Assembly (NCBI RefSeq): GCF_008974145.1
Contig: NZ_BJKP01000008.1
Location: 1 to 64,000 of the forward strand
DNA from: Microcystis aeruginosa NIES-4325
GTDB lineage: Bacteria > Cyanobacteriota > Cyanobacteriia > Cyanobacteriales > Microcystaceae
Length of the DNA: 64,000 nucleotides
Reading direction: 5' to 3'
The translations under genes and the position numbers were made by a program. This document shows, one piece after another, positions 29,384 through 38,689 of the stretch. Below the pieces are notes generated by a model. That model ran no database searches. It was not told where the DNA came from and saw only the letters and a program-made list of their open reading frames with translations. Positions within the stretch are counted from its first letter, which is position 1. Each line of letters opens with the position of its first letter.

Positions 29384-30820
29384 ATGTTCGACGCACTGGC
29401 CGATCGCTTAGAAGACGCATGGAAAAAGTTACGAGGTCAAGATAAAATCTCCTCGGCCAACATACAAGATACCCTCAAAGAAGTCCGGCGGGCTTTACTG
29501 GAAGCAGATGTTAACCTACAGGTAGTCAAGGGATTTATTGCTGAGGTCGAGAAACAAGCCCTCGGCGCTGAAGTTATTTCCGGAGTCAATCCCGGCCAGC
29601 AATTTATCAAAATTGTCTATGATGAATTGGTCAAAATTATGGGGGAAAGTAACGTTCCCCTAGCCCGGGCCGATAAACCCCCCACCGTAATTTTAATGGC
29701 CGGGTTGCAAGGGACGGGAAAAACCACCGCCACCGCCAAATTAGCCCTATATCTCCGCAAACAGTCCAAAAGCTGCCTGATGGTGGCTACCGATGTTTAC
29801 CGTCCGGCGGCCATTGACCAATTAATCACCCTCGGTAAACAGATAAATGTTCCCGTCTTCGAGATGGGTTCTCAGGCCAATCCCGTCGATATCGCCCGTC
29901 AAGGTGTGGAAAAAGCCAAAGAATTGGGCGTAGATACCGTTATCATCGACACCGCCGGTCGTTTGCAGATAGATACCCAGATGATGGGCGAACTAGGACA
30001 AATCAAGAAAATTGTCAAGCCCGACGACACTTTATTAGTGGTGGATGCGATGACTGGTCAGGAAGCGGCCAATCTCACCCACACTTTTCACCAACAAATC
30101 GGCATCACAGGGGCAATTCTCACCAAACTCGATGGCGATACTCGCGGTGGGGCAGCCCTATCAGTGCGGCAAATATCGGGACAACCGATTAAATTTGTTG
30201 GGGTTGGCGAAAAAGTAGAAGCTTTAGAGCCATTTTATCCCGATCGCCTTGCCAGTCGCATCCTCAATATGGGTGATGTCCTGACGCTAGTGGAAAAAGC
30301 TCAGGAACAGTTAGACCTAGAAGACGCGGCCAAAATGCAGGCCAAGATTTTAGAGGCTAAGTTTGATTTTAATGACTTCCTCAAACAGATGCGGTTGTTA
30401 AAAAATATGGGTTCCCTGGGGGGAGTCTTGAAGTTAATCCCCGGTCTGGGCAAACTGAGCGGGACAGACATCGAAAAGGGCGAAAAAGAGTTAAAACGCA
30501 CGGAAGCGATGATTAATTCCATGACCACGGAGGAACGCGCTAACCCCGATTTATTGGCTAAGTCTCCTAATCGTCGTCGTCGCATTGCCAAGGGTTCGGG
30601 ACATCCGGAAACAGAAGTTACCAAACTAATTGCTAATTTCACCAGAATGCGATCGATGATGCAACAGATGGGACGGGGACAAATGCCCGCTATGCCGGGA
30701 ATGCCCGGTATGGGTGGCGGAATGTTTGGGGGGGGCAATCAACCGGGGTTCCGCGGTCAGGGTGGCAGCCCGAAAAAACCGAAGAAAATCAAGAAAAAGA
30801 AAGGTTTTGGCGATTTATAG
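29384..30820 (+). CDS. ffh: Signal recognition particle GTPase Ffh
   Basis: SRP54-type GTPase that binds 4.5S RNA and signal sequences and targets ribosomes to the membrane receptor FtsY. Domain order is the N domain (residues 1-90), the G domain with P-loop GLQGTGKTTATAKLA near 105, DTAGR and TKLDG, and a C-terminal M domain whose tail is rich in Met and Gly (MQQMGRGQMPAMPGMPGMGG) and ends in Lys-rich sequence. The length of 478 residues is typical. It is convergent with thiL, only 3 bp apart. Confidence 0.97.
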   Translation: MFDALADRLEDAWKKLRGQDKISSANIQDTLKEVRRALLEADVNLQVVKGFIAEVEKQALGAEVISGVNPGQQFIKIVYDELVKIMGESNVPLARADKPPTVILMAGLQGTGKTTATAKLALYLRKQSKSCLMVATDVYRPAAIDQLITLGKQINVPVFEMGSQANPVDIARQGVEKAKELGVDTVIIDTAGRLQIDTQMMGELGQIKKIVKPDDTLLVVDAMTGQEAANLTHTFHQQIGITGAILTKLDGDTRGGAALSVRQISGQPIKFVGVGEKVEALEPFYPDRLASRILNMGDVLTLVEKAQEQLDLEDAAKMQAKILEAKFDFNDFLKQMRLLKNMGSLGGVLKLIPGLGKLSGTDIEKGEKELKRTEAMINSMTTEERANPDLLAKSPNRRRRIAKGSGHPETEVTKLIANFTRMRSMMQQMGRGQMPAMPGMPGMGGGMFGGGNQPGFRGQGGSPKKPKKIKKKKGFGDL

Positions 30821-30823
30821 AGG

Positions 30824-31792
30824 CTAAAAATGTTGAAATCCGGAGCTTAAACTGAGGTGTCTTCCGTCGGCCAATTTTATCTCTTTCTCCCGGACAATTT
30901 GACCGATTATCGCCCCCTCTTCCCCCACTTTCTCCAGCAATTCTCTGGCACTGTCCGGGGGCAAAGACAAAACTAACTCAAAGTCTTCACCGCCGTATAA
31001 AGCCCATTCTAGAGCTTTTTCGGCTCCTACATATTCTTTCAGGGTTGGATGCAGGGGAATCCTCTCGATTTCAGCACCAACCCCACTACAGCGACAAATT
31101 TGCATGATGGCATCTGCTAACCCGTCACTGCTATCCATGCCGGCGATGGGAAATTGCTTGACAATTTTTTGTAAATGTGGTATGCAATCGAGTCTCGGTC
31201 GCGGGCGTTGATGGGCTTGGATTAATCGCTTTTTTTGAGCGGAATTTAAATTCCTCCCGGTTTCAGGGTGCAAGAGTAACTCTAATCCAGCCCGCGATAA
31301 ACCGTGATAACCAGTAATAAGAATACTATCGCCAACTTGTGCGTTAAAACGTCTAATTTCTTCATTTTTTGCCACTTGTCCCAGGGCAGTGATGCTGATG
31401 TTAATCTCCGTAGCCCGACAGACATCGCCACCAACGATCGCCGTCTGATATACTTGCAGACAAGAGCTAAGACCCCGATAGAGTCCTTCTAGCCAATCGA
31501 TGGCTAGATTGGGAGTTAAAGCCAATCCTACCGTAATTCCCAGGGGTTCTGCCCCCATAGCCGCTAAATCCGATAAATTAGCCGCCGCCGCTCGCCAGCC
31601 CACATCTTCCGGAGAGGTGGTAAGATCGCTAAAGTGGACGTTATTAACTAAAACATCAGTGGTGACGACGAGAGAGTAACCCTCTTTGAGGGATAAAATT
31701 GCGCCATCATCACCGATAATCTCCGCAGGACAATATTTTTGCAGAATCGGTAGCAATCCCTGTTCACCCAAGTCTTTAACGGTTAAATTCAT
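30824..31792 (-). CDS. thiL: Thiamine-monophosphate kinase
   Basis: ThiL phosphorylates thiamine monophosphate to thiamine diphosphate, the cofactor used by PdhA and NifJ of this window. The PurM/ThiL-fold motifs are present: GDDGAILSL near the N-terminus, TTDVLVNNVHF, AAANLSDLAAMGAEP, VGGDVCRA and GMDSSDGLADAIMQI, with the late ALYGGEDFELVLSLP. Length is 322 residues. It sits 39 bp after the MBL-fold gene on the same strand, so the two may be cotranscribed. Confidence 0.95.
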   Translation of the reverse strand: MNLTVKDLGEQGLLPILQKYCPAEIIGDDGAILSLKEGYSLVVTTDVLVNNVHFSDLTTSPEDVGWRAAAANLSDLAAMGAEPLGITVGLALTPNLAIDWLEGLYRGLSSCLQVYQTAIVGGDVCRATEINISITALGQVAKNEEIRRFNAQVGDSILITGYHGLSRAGLELLLHPETGRNLNSAQKKRLIQAHQRPRPRLDCIPHLQKIVKQFPIAGMDSSDGLADAIMQICRCSGVGAEIERIPLHPTLKEYVGAEKALEWALYGGEDFELVLSLPPDSARELLEKVGEEGAIIGQIVREKEIKLADGRHLSLSSGFQHF

Positions 31793-31831
31793 AATTTCTG
31801 GGAATTGAACGATGCAGCTTCTAAAAAGTCT

Positions 31832-32503
31832 TTAGTTAAGAGAATTGGTGCTGATTTTTTCGTAGGCGCGATCGATAATTCCCCGACCGCGCAAAAAGCC
31901 GGTATTAGCCCCCGGACAAAGATAGGAGAGGGTTTCTGGACTAAAACGGTCTAAAATAGCCTTTTGTGACCGCAGTTGTCGCGGCCAGTGGAAAGTTTTC
32001 GCGGTCTGTAGGGGGTGCGGTTGACCCTTAGTGTCGGGGAGAAGATGACGACCGGTAAATAAAACCCCCCCGTGACGCTGCCAGTAAAGACAGGAGGAAC
32101 CGGGAGAATGGCCGGGAGTCCAAAAACCGCTACAAGTGGGAGATAACTGGATTTGCTGCTGAAAAACGGTAATTTGACGGTGAGGAAGTAGATAAGCTTC
32201 CTGTTCCTGTAAAATAATCTCACAATCAAGTAAACTTTGCAGAGAATCGCTCTGTTTACCCTGACCCCCGCGATGGGTAAAAAATAGGTAACGGACTCCC
32301 TTTTCTCGGAGAAAATCCCGCTCGCTCTCGTCACAGCCAGGACAATCCACCAGAATATTACCAGTATTTTCTACAATAAGATAAGAGGTTCCCCCTAGGG
32401 TTTCCCGATTAGGCGAGAAAGCGTATAAACCTTCTAGAATTAATCGAGGGGGTTTTGTAGTTTTGCTAACCTCTAAAGGAGACGATTCGGTTTCCGATCG
32501 CAT
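31832..32503 (-). CDS. Degenerate metallo-beta-lactamase fold protein
   Basis: A 223-residue MBL-fold protein. The fold landmarks are present (LGGTSYLIVENTGNILVDCPG, FFTHRGGQG, WTPGHSPGSSCLYW, VLFTGRHLLP), but the metal site is eroded. Where THxHxDH is expected it reads THRGGQG, keeping one His only, and the GD of the later strand is GR. The lone PGHSPGS His is retained. It may be a non-hydrolytic binding protein. ATG 32503 is used; the longest ORF starts with TTG 32518. It is upstream of thiL and probably in the same transcript. Confidence 0.75.
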   Translation of the reverse strand: MRSETESSPLEVSKTTKPPRLILEGLYAFSPNRETLGGTSYLIVENTGNILVDCPGCDESERDFLREKGVRYLFFTHRGGQGKQSDSLQSLLDCEIILQEQEAYLLPHRQITVFQQQIQLSPTCSGFWTPGHSPGSSCLYWQRHGGVLFTGRHLLPDTKGQPHPLQTAKTFHWPRQLRSQKAILDRFSPETLSYLCPGANTGFLRGRGIIDRAYEKISTNSLN

Positions 32504-32607
32504 GGTTTGCCTATCCAAATCACAATCAATGCGGTTTATAACTTAGCACGATCAATGACCGGGCCGGCTGAAATTAGCCGCTTTTTATTCAAGAGAAAAG
32601 ATCCGAT

Positions 32608-34092
32608 ATGGAAATGTGGTTGTTATTAGGGATTCTTGGCGGTTTCACTTATTTTATCGTCAAGCGTAGCGTGGCCAAAATCACGACAACACCAATTTGG
32701 TTAATTTGGTTAGTCCTGATGACTCCGGCTCTAATTTGGACGGGATGGACGTTAATCTATGGAGAGGATACCCCCATGCCGGCATTTTTGCTCATCAGTC
32801 CCTTTGTGATCTGCCCTTTTTTGTACTGGTGGCTAGTACAAAAGGGTCGAGTTACTCCCCAAGAAGGCCCCCCATCACCAGAGGAAAAAGCGAATTTAGT
32901 CCTAGAAAATATTGATAATCCTGCACCTAAAAATAATTTAAAACCGATCACTGCCGAAGAGGAAAAATCCCTAAGAGATTGTTTTCCCTGGAGTATTTAT
33001 TATCTGCAAAATATCGATTATCGTCCCCAGGCAATTCTCTGTCGGGGGAAATTGCGAGCGGTTCCCGAAGAAGCTTATCAAGTGATTAAAAACAATGTGG
33101 AAAAGGTTTTTGGTGATCGCTTTTTATTGCTTTTCCAAGAAACTTTTCAGGGACAACCTTTTTTCGCTCTTGTGGCCAATCCCTGGCAGCAAAAAACAGA
33201 AAATATAGAAACTGAAAAAGTTACTCGCCCCCTTCTTGCCTTGGGTTTATTGTTATTAACTCTCTTAACTACCACGGTTATCGGTGCGGGATTAAGTGGC
33301 ATTACCGCCCGACAATTAGAAAATAATTCTAGTTTATTATTGCAAGGTTTACCCTATAGTTTAGGCTTAATTGCTATTTTAGGACTGCACGAATTCAGCC
33401 ATTATTTTACAGCAGTTAAATATAAAATTAAAACTACTTTGCCCTATTTTATCCCCATTCCTTTCTTCCTAGGCACCTTCGGAGCTTTCATTCAAATGCG
33501 ATCGCCTGTACCCACCCGCAAAGCTTTATTTGATGTGGCAGTGGCCGGTCCGTTGGGCGGTATAATTATCGCTATTCCTCTACTGTTTTGGGGATTGTCC
33601 CTCTCGGAAATAGTTCCCCTAACTAATCAAAGCAGTTTATTAAATTTTCAGGCCTTAAATCCGCAGTTTTCTTTTTTCTTGTCTATCGTATCTAAACTAG
33701 CCCTCGGCAGTAATTTAATCGCGGGAAAAGCCATCCATTTACATCCTTTAGCGGTAGCTGGTTATGTGGGAATTATCGTTACAGCCCTAAATTTAATGCC
33801 GGTGGGTCAATTGGATGGTGGTCATATTGTTCACGCCATGTATGGGCAGAAAACCGCCATAATTATCGGTCAATTAACTCGATTATTCATGTTTATTTTA
33901 GCCCTAGTGCAGCCAGATTTTTTACTCTGGGCGATTATTCTCTTATTAATGCCAGTCAGCGATCAACCAGCTTTAAATGATGTGACCGAATTGGATGATA
34001 AACGAGATTTATTAGGTCTATTTTCCCTGGCTTTGTTATTAAGTATTTTGCTGCCCCTTCCCGAAGCGGTAGCCCGTTGGTGGGGGATGTAA
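32608..34092 (+). CDS. M50-family intramembrane metalloprotease (EGY-like)
   Basis: Membrane-embedded site-2-type protease of 494 residues. The zinc motif HEFSHYF is near residue 259 in a membrane helix, with the second site NLMPVGQLDGGH near 394. Several hydrophobic helices cover the N-terminus, about 210-260, 310-330 and the C-terminal third. The soluble N-terminal insert (about 95-200) and the GTFGAFIQMRSPVPTRKALFDVAVAGPLGG block resemble cyanobacterial and plastid EGY proteins. It is divergent from the MBL-fold gene. The substrate is unknown. Confidence 0.88.
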   Translation: MEMWLLLGILGGFTYFIVKRSVAKITTTPIWLIWLVLMTPALIWTGWTLIYGEDTPMPAFLLISPFVICPFLYWWLVQKGRVTPQEGPPSPEEKANLVLENIDNPAPKNNLKPITAEEEKSLRDCFPWSIYYLQNIDYRPQAILCRGKLRAVPEEAYQVIKNNVEKVFGDRFLLLFQETFQGQPFFALVANPWQQKTENIETEKVTRPLLALGLLLLTLLTTTVIGAGLSGITARQLENNSSLLLQGLPYSLGLIAILGLHEFSHYFTAVKYKIKTTLPYFIPIPFFLGTFGAFIQMRSPVPTRKALFDVAVAGPLGGIIIAIPLLFWGLSLSEIVPLTNQSSLLNFQALNPQFSFFLSIVSKLALGSNLIAGKAIHLHPLAVAGYVGIIVTALNLMPVGQLDGGHIVHAMYGQKTAIIIGQLTRLFMFILALVQPDFLLWAIILLLMPVSDQPALNDVTELDDKRDLLGLFSLALLLSILLPLPEAVARWWGM

Positions 34093-34249
34093 GCGACTGC
34101 ATCAATCAACCTGAGTTCCGGGAAAATTATCGGTCAGTTGGGGAATAAAATCGCCATCTCCTACGTCAATGTGAGTTCGATGATCCTCACCCTCGATCAC
34201 TTTAATCCACAAAGCTGAAGGCTGACAACCCCTCAGCGATCACTGTTAT

Positions 34250-34882
34250 ATGGTTCTCAAGGCTAATTCTCGCAGAAAAAAGCGAGTTTCTCCGAAAGGG
34301 AAGTTAGGCAAATCTAGGTTAAAATTGCTGGCTATTCCGCTAATTTTGGCGAGTTTAGGCTGGTTATATCACGATTTACGTCAGCAGTGGCTAAAACCAG
34401 AAGCGATTTTTGTTTTGGGAGGTCATGCCGATCGAGAACGTTTTGCGGCAAAATTAGCTAAGGAATATCCCGATCTACCGATTTGGGTGTCTTCCGGTAG
34501 TCCGCGGCAATATGTGAAAAAGATTTTTAAAAAAGCGGGAATTCCCCTAGAACGTCTCCATCTCGATTACAATGCGCGAGATACTGTCACTAACTTTACT
34601 AGCCTAGCCGATCAACTGAAAGCTCAAGGTATTGATAGTGTCTATCTAGTCACTTCCGATAATCACATGAGAAGGGCGCGATTAGTGGGAGAAATTGTTT
34701 TTGGTAGTCGCGGAATTGTGATTAAACCGGCGACTGTTCCCTCCCAATCACCCCCCGAACCCCTAGAAAAGTCACTCAGAGACGGTTTTAGGGCAATATT
34801 ATGGATAATAACCGGTTCTACTGGGGAATTTTGGCTAAAATCCGATTCTAGTCCCCCTCAATTCCCAACCAAATCAAAATAA
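34250..34882 (+). CDS. YdcF/SanA-type (DUF218) membrane-anchored protein
   Basis: A 210-residue protein with a very basic N-terminus, one transmembrane segment (about residues 25-42, LLAIPLILASLGWLY) and a DUF218 domain. The domain shows AIFVLGGHADRERFAAKLA, LPIWVSSGSPRQYV, the LDYNARDTVTNF segment and VYLVTSDNHMRRARLV. Family members such as ElyC and SanA affect envelope integrity and lipid-carrier metabolism in E. coli, but the biochemical role is unsettled. It is separated by 27 bp from the downstream exchanger gene, so they may be cotranscribed. Confidence 0.82.
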   Translation: MVLKANSRRKKRVSPKGKLGKSRLKLLAIPLILASLGWLYHDLRQQWLKPEAIFVLGGHADRERFAAKLAKEYPDLPIWVSSGSPRQYVKKIFKKAGIPLERLHLDYNARDTVTNFTSLADQLKAQGIDSVYLVTSDNHMRRARLVGEIVFGSRGIVIKPATVPSQSPPEPLEKSLRDGFRAILWIITGSTGEFWLKSDSSPPQFPTKSK

Positions 34883-34909
34883 AATTATCTTGACAAAATT
34901 CCCGACTTT

Positions 34910-35998
34910 ATGTTAAGCAAAAACACCATTTTCGCCATCCTATTGATTTTTGTGCCGCTATCGATCGCCGGTTCCCTGTTACACTGGGGCGGAACGGTAG
35001 TTTTTATCACCGCTTGTCTAGCCATTATCCCCCTAGCGGCCTATATGGGGGAAGCCACGGAAGCGATTGCGGTGGTGGTTGGGCCAAATATTGGCGGTTT
35101 GATGAATGCCACCTTTGGCAATGCCACAGAATTAATTCTCGCCTATGTCGCTTTGCGGGAAGGGTTCATCGATGTGGTAAAAGCGACGATTACTGGCTCA
35201 ATTATCGGTAATTTACTCTTAGTTATGGGATTATCGATGTTTTTAGGCGGTTTACGCTTCAAAGAACAGGAATTTCAGCCAATAACTGCCCGTTTAAACG
35301 CTTCAGCTATGAATTTAGCGGTGGTGGCGCTCCTTTTACCAACTGCCGTGCAATTTACCTCCACGGGAGTCGGGGAACCAGTCCTACAGCGTCTATCCGT
35401 GGCCGTGGCAGCGGTGTTAATTTTCGTCTATGGTTTAAGTCTCTTATTCTCCATGAAAACCCACACCTATCTCTACGATGTCGGGATTGCTGGTATCGAG
35501 GAGGAAAGCACTGAAGAAAACCCCGCAAAGCCGAAAATCTGGTTTTGGTCTTTGATTTTATTGATCGTTACTATCGCCGTGGCCGTAGAATCAGAGTTAT
35601 TAGTGGCATCCCTAGAGGAGGCTACGGAACAGCTAGGTTTAACGGCACTGTTTACCGGGGTGATTCTTTTGCCTATTATCGGTAATGCGGCCGAACACGC
35701 TACGGCTGTCACCGTCGCTCTTAAGAATAAAATGGATCTATCGGTATCTGTGGCCGTCGGTTCCAGTATGCAGATCGCCCTGTTCGTGGCTCCAGTTTTG
35801 GTTATCATGGGTTATATTATCGGTCAGCCCATGGATCTAAATTTTAATCCCTTTGAGTTAGTGGCAGTGGCTGTAGCGGTGTGGTTGGCTAATTCGATTA
35901 GTAGTGATGGGCGATCGAATTGGTTGGAAGGAATGTTACTCTTAGCTACCTATGCTATTCTGGCCTTGGCTTTCTTTTTTCATCCTCTCACTGCTTAA
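34910..35998 (+). CDS. Calcium/proton exchanger (CAX family)
   Basis: CaCA-superfamily Ca2+/H+ antiporter, 362 residues and about 10-11 membrane segments. The two inverted alpha-repeats are seen: GLMNATFGNATELILAYVAL near residue 65 and ILLPIIGNAAEHATAVTVAL near 250, each with the GNA(T/A)E core that binds the cation. An acidic linker (EEESTEENPAKPK) joins the halves. It likely exports Ca2+ across the plasma membrane, contributing to salt or alkaline tolerance. It is convergent with rsmG, only 2 bp apart. Confidence 0.93.
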   Translation: MLSKNTIFAILLIFVPLSIAGSLLHWGGTVVFITACLAIIPLAAYMGEATEAIAVVVGPNIGGLMNATFGNATELILAYVALREGFIDVVKATITGSIIGNLLLVMGLSMFLGGLRFKEQEFQPITARLNASAMNLAVVALLLPTAVQFTSTGVGEPVLQRLSVAVAAVLIFVYGLSLLFSMKTHTYLYDVGIAGIEEESTEENPAKPKIWFWSLILLIVTIAVAVESELLVASLEEATEQLGLTALFTGVILLPIIGNAAEHATAVTVALKNKMDLSVSVAVGSSMQIALFVAPVLVIMGYIIGQPMDLNFNPFELVAVAVAVWLANSISSDGRSNWLEGMLLLATYAILALAFFFHPLTA

Positions 35999-36000
35999 AG

Positions 36001-36678
36001 TTATCCCTTGGAGATATATAGACAATGACGGATGCTTTGGCTTAAGGGAGTGGTAAAACTGGCAATTTCGAGGATTTTACCGCCATTTTTCCCTAGATTC
36101 TCCTCTAAACTTAAACTATCCTGCGCGGACCACTGACCACGATAGAGAATAGCGATTCCGGTCTTTTTCAGGAAAGGCAAAGCATAGTTAACACAAATGT
36201 CCACATTAGCTACCGCTCGCAAACAGACGATATCGTAAGCACAGTTATGTTTAAGGTTTTTCCCGACGATTTCCGCCCGACCTAAACGAGTTTTCGTGTT
36301 ATTTAACTCTAATTTGTCAATAACTTCTTCAAGAAAATTAATCTTTTTTTGGGTGGAATCTAAGAGAGTCACCGACCAATGGGGATATGCGATCGCAATT
36401 GGCACACCCGGAAATCCGGCCCCCGTCCCCAAATCAATGACTGATAGGGATTTTGTCAATAGATATGGCTGGGATTTTTTTAACCAAGCTAAACCCGATA
36501 AAGAGTCCCAAAGATGTTTTTCCCAAAACTCCTCTGGTTGAGTAATTCGGGTGAGATTAAAACGTTGATTACCCTCTAAAATCAACTGATAAAGTTGTTG
36601 AAATCGCGCTTGTTGGGCCCCATCGGGTTGCCATTCTAGGGTTTCTTGCCAAAGGTCAAATAATTCGGGAAGGATCAT
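36001..36678 (-). CDS. rsmG: 16S rRNA (guanine527-N7)-methyltransferase RsmG
   Basis: RsmG (GidB) methylates G527 of 16S rRNA using S-adenosylmethionine. The SAM motif VIDLGTGAGFPGVPIAIAYP is near residue 80, with FNLTRI upstream and KKINFLEEVIDKL and CLRAVANV downstream, all typical. Length is 225 residues. The gene stands alone. Its start abuts a run of TCAGTTA repeats, which must form part of the 5' leader. Confidence 0.95.
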   Translation of the reverse strand: MILPELFDLWQETLEWQPDGAQQARFQQLYQLILEGNQRFNLTRITQPEEFWEKHLWDSLSGLAWLKKSQPYLLTKSLSVIDLGTGAGFPGVPIAIAYPHWSVTLLDSTQKKINFLEEVIDKLELNNTKTRLGRAEIVGKNLKHNCAYDIVCLRAVANVDICVNYALPFLKKTGIAILYRGQWSAQDSLSLEENLGKNGGKILEIASFTTPLSQSIRHCLYISKG

Positions 36679-36683
36679 TAATT

Positions 36684-36728
36684 CAGTTATCAGTTATCAG
36701 TAATCAGTAATCAGTTATCAGTTATCAG
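36684..36728. repeat. TCAGTTA/TCAGTAA tandem repeats upstream of rsmG
   Basis: Six to seven uninterrupted 7-bp units CAGTTAT or CAGTAAT begin six bases upstream of the rsmG start codon. This leaves little space for a normal ribosome binding site. Confidence 0.85.
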
Positions 36729-36778
36729 GTATGAGGAGAGTGGGGAAATTTCAACTAATACCGCAAAACCGTAAAATC

Positions 36779-37426
36779 TCAACTATCTGTTTTTTCACTT
36801 TTTAATTCCCTCAAATGTCCTTGTTCAATTTTCCAGTGACGGTCAGCAATAGGCAATAATTCCCCAGCATCGTGACTAACTACTAATAAAGTCCAGTGTT
36901 GTTTGAGACTAGCGAGAAGTTTAGCCAATTGACGACGCATCGACCAATCTAAACCGGCCGTAGGTTCATCGAGAAGTAACAGATTAGGCTGCCGGATTAA
37001 CTGAACAGCGAGGGATAAACGACGCTGTTGACCTCCACTAAGATTGTGGGGAGAAGTATCCAGGGGAATGTTTTCTAATCCTACCTCCTTTAAGGCCGCT
37101 GTTAGGCGATCGCTTTTAATCTCCGGATGACCGAGACGCAACTCCTCAAGGATGGTTTTACCGCAAAAATGACGTTCGGGAAACTGAAAAACGATTCCCC
37201 CTAATTGTTGCAGGTGCAGCACCGTTAATTCTTGGTCGCGCCAGTGAATTGTCCCTCCTGTTTTATCGGCAAAGCCTGCTAGAATTTCCAAAAGAGTCGT
37301 TTTTCCGGAACCACTGGGGCCAACAATCAGACCTAATTCTTGGGGGGCTAATTCGAGATTAATCCCCTGTAAAATGGGATTGAGGGCAGCGGGAGGATGA
37401 TAAACCACATCTTTGAGATAAAGCAT
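36779..37426 (-). CDS. ABC transporter ATP-binding protein (EcfA/ABCI-like)
   Basis: Single-domain ABC ATPase of 215 residues. Walker A is GPSGSGKTTLLE, the Q-loop reads VFQFPERHFCG, the signature is NLSGGQQRRLSLA, and Walker B is LLLLDEPTAGLD followed by a switch His in VVSHD. The VFQFPE Q-loop and small size resemble EcfA-type energising subunits and the plastid ABCI proteins. No permease gene is adjacent, so the partner and substrate are unknown. Confidence 0.8.
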   Translation of the reverse strand: MLYLKDVVYHPPAALNPILQGINLELAPQELGLIVGPSGSGKTTLLEILAGFADKTGGTIHWRDQELTVLHLQQLGGIVFQFPERHFCGKTILEELRLGHPEIKSDRLTAALKEVGLENIPLDTSPHNLSGGQQRRLSLAVQLIRQPNLLLLDEPTAGLDWSMRRQLAKLLASLKQHWTLLVVSHDAGELLPIADRHWKIEQGHLRELKSEKTDS

Positions 37427-37511
37427 TGACAGGAAAATAACTGGAAATTAAGTCTAGAAACCCGTTTCTATTGTGACAGATTTTTTCATTCGCTCAAGGA
37501 GACTTTTGATC

Positions 37512-38426
37512 ATGGTGCTGAGCTTAGGTTTAACCAAAAAAATGGCGATCGGTGCTTCCCTGGCTATTATGGTAATGGTTAACTGGATTGGTCCCGGGTT
37601 AGCCGGAGATCCTTTCCGCAAAACCAATCCCCGACCGATTGGTGATAAGACCGAGGCCGCTTTTAACGCTATTTTTAAACAAGGTAACTATCTAGAGGCA
37701 AAAAAATTAATTGTTGAGGCCACGGAAAAGGAACCCCAAGAACCTTTGGCCCATGCTATGCGCGCCTCTCTTGCTTTTACTGACCAGGATTGGAACACCC
37801 TCAAAACCTACTCGGAAAAAACTAAGGCAGCGGCCAAACAAATGCAGGACAGCGACCCTTTAAGGGGAAATTTGTATCTAGCGGTGGGGAGTTTTTTAGA
37901 GGGAACCTACGTTTTCCAAACCGAAGGAGCAGTATCGGCTATCCCCAGATTACAACAGGTGTTTCAGTATTTGGAAACCGCAGAAAAGGCTAATCCTACG
38001 GATCCGGAATTGAACCTGTTAAAGGGTTATATGGATTTGATTTTAGCGGTTAATCTACCCTTTTCTAGTCCCCAAGAGGCAATTCAACGGCTAGAAACCT
38101 ACGGAAGTCCCGATTACTTGGTCGATCGAGGTATAGCTCTAGCTTACCGGGATTTAAAGCAGTATGATCAGGCTTTGCGGTTTATCGATAACGCTCTGAA
38201 AGCGACCCCCGATAATCCAGAATTAATGTATCTGAAGGGTCAAATCCTGAGAATTCAAGGCAATACGGATAAAAATACTGGCTCTTTGAAACTGGCATTA
38301 GATTACTTTAATAATGCCCTGAAAAAACAGGAACAACTCCCCGAATCGGTCAAAAAACAGTTAAATCGCGAACACCGTAAGGTACAGGAGGAGATTAAAT
38401 CCCTAGAAAACACCGCTAGTCGTTGA
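37512..38426 (+). CDS. Exported TPR-repeat protein
   Basis: A protein of about 304 residues with an N-terminal hydrophobic signal (about residues 9-33 from this ATG, IGASLAIMVMVNWIGPGLAG). TPR-like helical pairs follow (NAIFKQGNYLEAKKLIVEA, then PDYLVDRGIALAYRDLKQYD and LRFIDNALKATPDNPELMY). It resembles a cyanobacterial Sll0314-like family, from memory. The longest ORF begins at GTG 37473, but ATG 37512 has AAGGAG at good distance. Function is unknown; protein-protein interaction in periplasm or lumen is inferred from the TPR fold. It is divergent from the ABC ATPase gene. Confidence 0.75.
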   Translation: MVLSLGLTKKMAIGASLAIMVMVNWIGPGLAGDPFRKTNPRPIGDKTEAAFNAIFKQGNYLEAKKLIVEATEKEPQEPLAHAMRASLAFTDQDWNTLKTYSEKTKAAAKQMQDSDPLRGNLYLAVGSFLEGTYVFQTEGAVSAIPRLQQVFQYLETAEKANPTDPELNLLKGYMDLILAVNLPFSSPQEAIQRLETYGSPDYLVDRGIALAYRDLKQYDQALRFIDNALKATPDNPELMYLKGQILRIQGNTDKNTGSLKLALDYFNNALKKQEQLPESVKKQLNREHRKVQEEIKSLENTASR

Positions 38427-38461
38427 AAAAAGCCTAAAAATAGTCAGTATTTGGGCTTTTT
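38427..38461 (+). terminator. Rho-independent terminator after the TPR gene
   Basis: AAAAAGCCTAAA (38427-38438) pairs with TTTGGGCTTTTT (38450-38461) in a 12-bp stem with one G-U pair and ends in a T-run. It begins directly after the stop codon of the TPR gene. Confidence 0.75.
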
Positions 38462-38592
38462 ATCAGTTATCAGCTTCTGAAGGCAGCCGGCAGCGGTCAA
38501 ATTTTGCCAAAACAGAAAATCTCCTCTTATGGTATATAAAGTAAAGGATTATTAAGCTTCGCGGAAGTTTATTAATTAAAGTTAAAAATATA

Positions 38593-38621
38593 TTGACAAA
38601 AAAATTGGCTTGTGGTAGGGA
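38593..38621 (+). promoter_or_regulatory. Candidate desA promoter
   Basis: TTGACA at 38593-38598 is a perfect -35 hexamer. At 17-bp spacing a weak -10 (TAGGGA, 38616-38621) follows, about 70 bp before the desA ATG. The poor -10 fits a gene with regulated (cold-inducible) expression, but that is inference. Confidence 0.35.
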
Positions 38622-38689
38622 GCAGAATTTAGCCAAACCTCCTAGCTGATTTCTTGTCAAGGGTTCACCTAAGTGTAATTGGAGATTTC

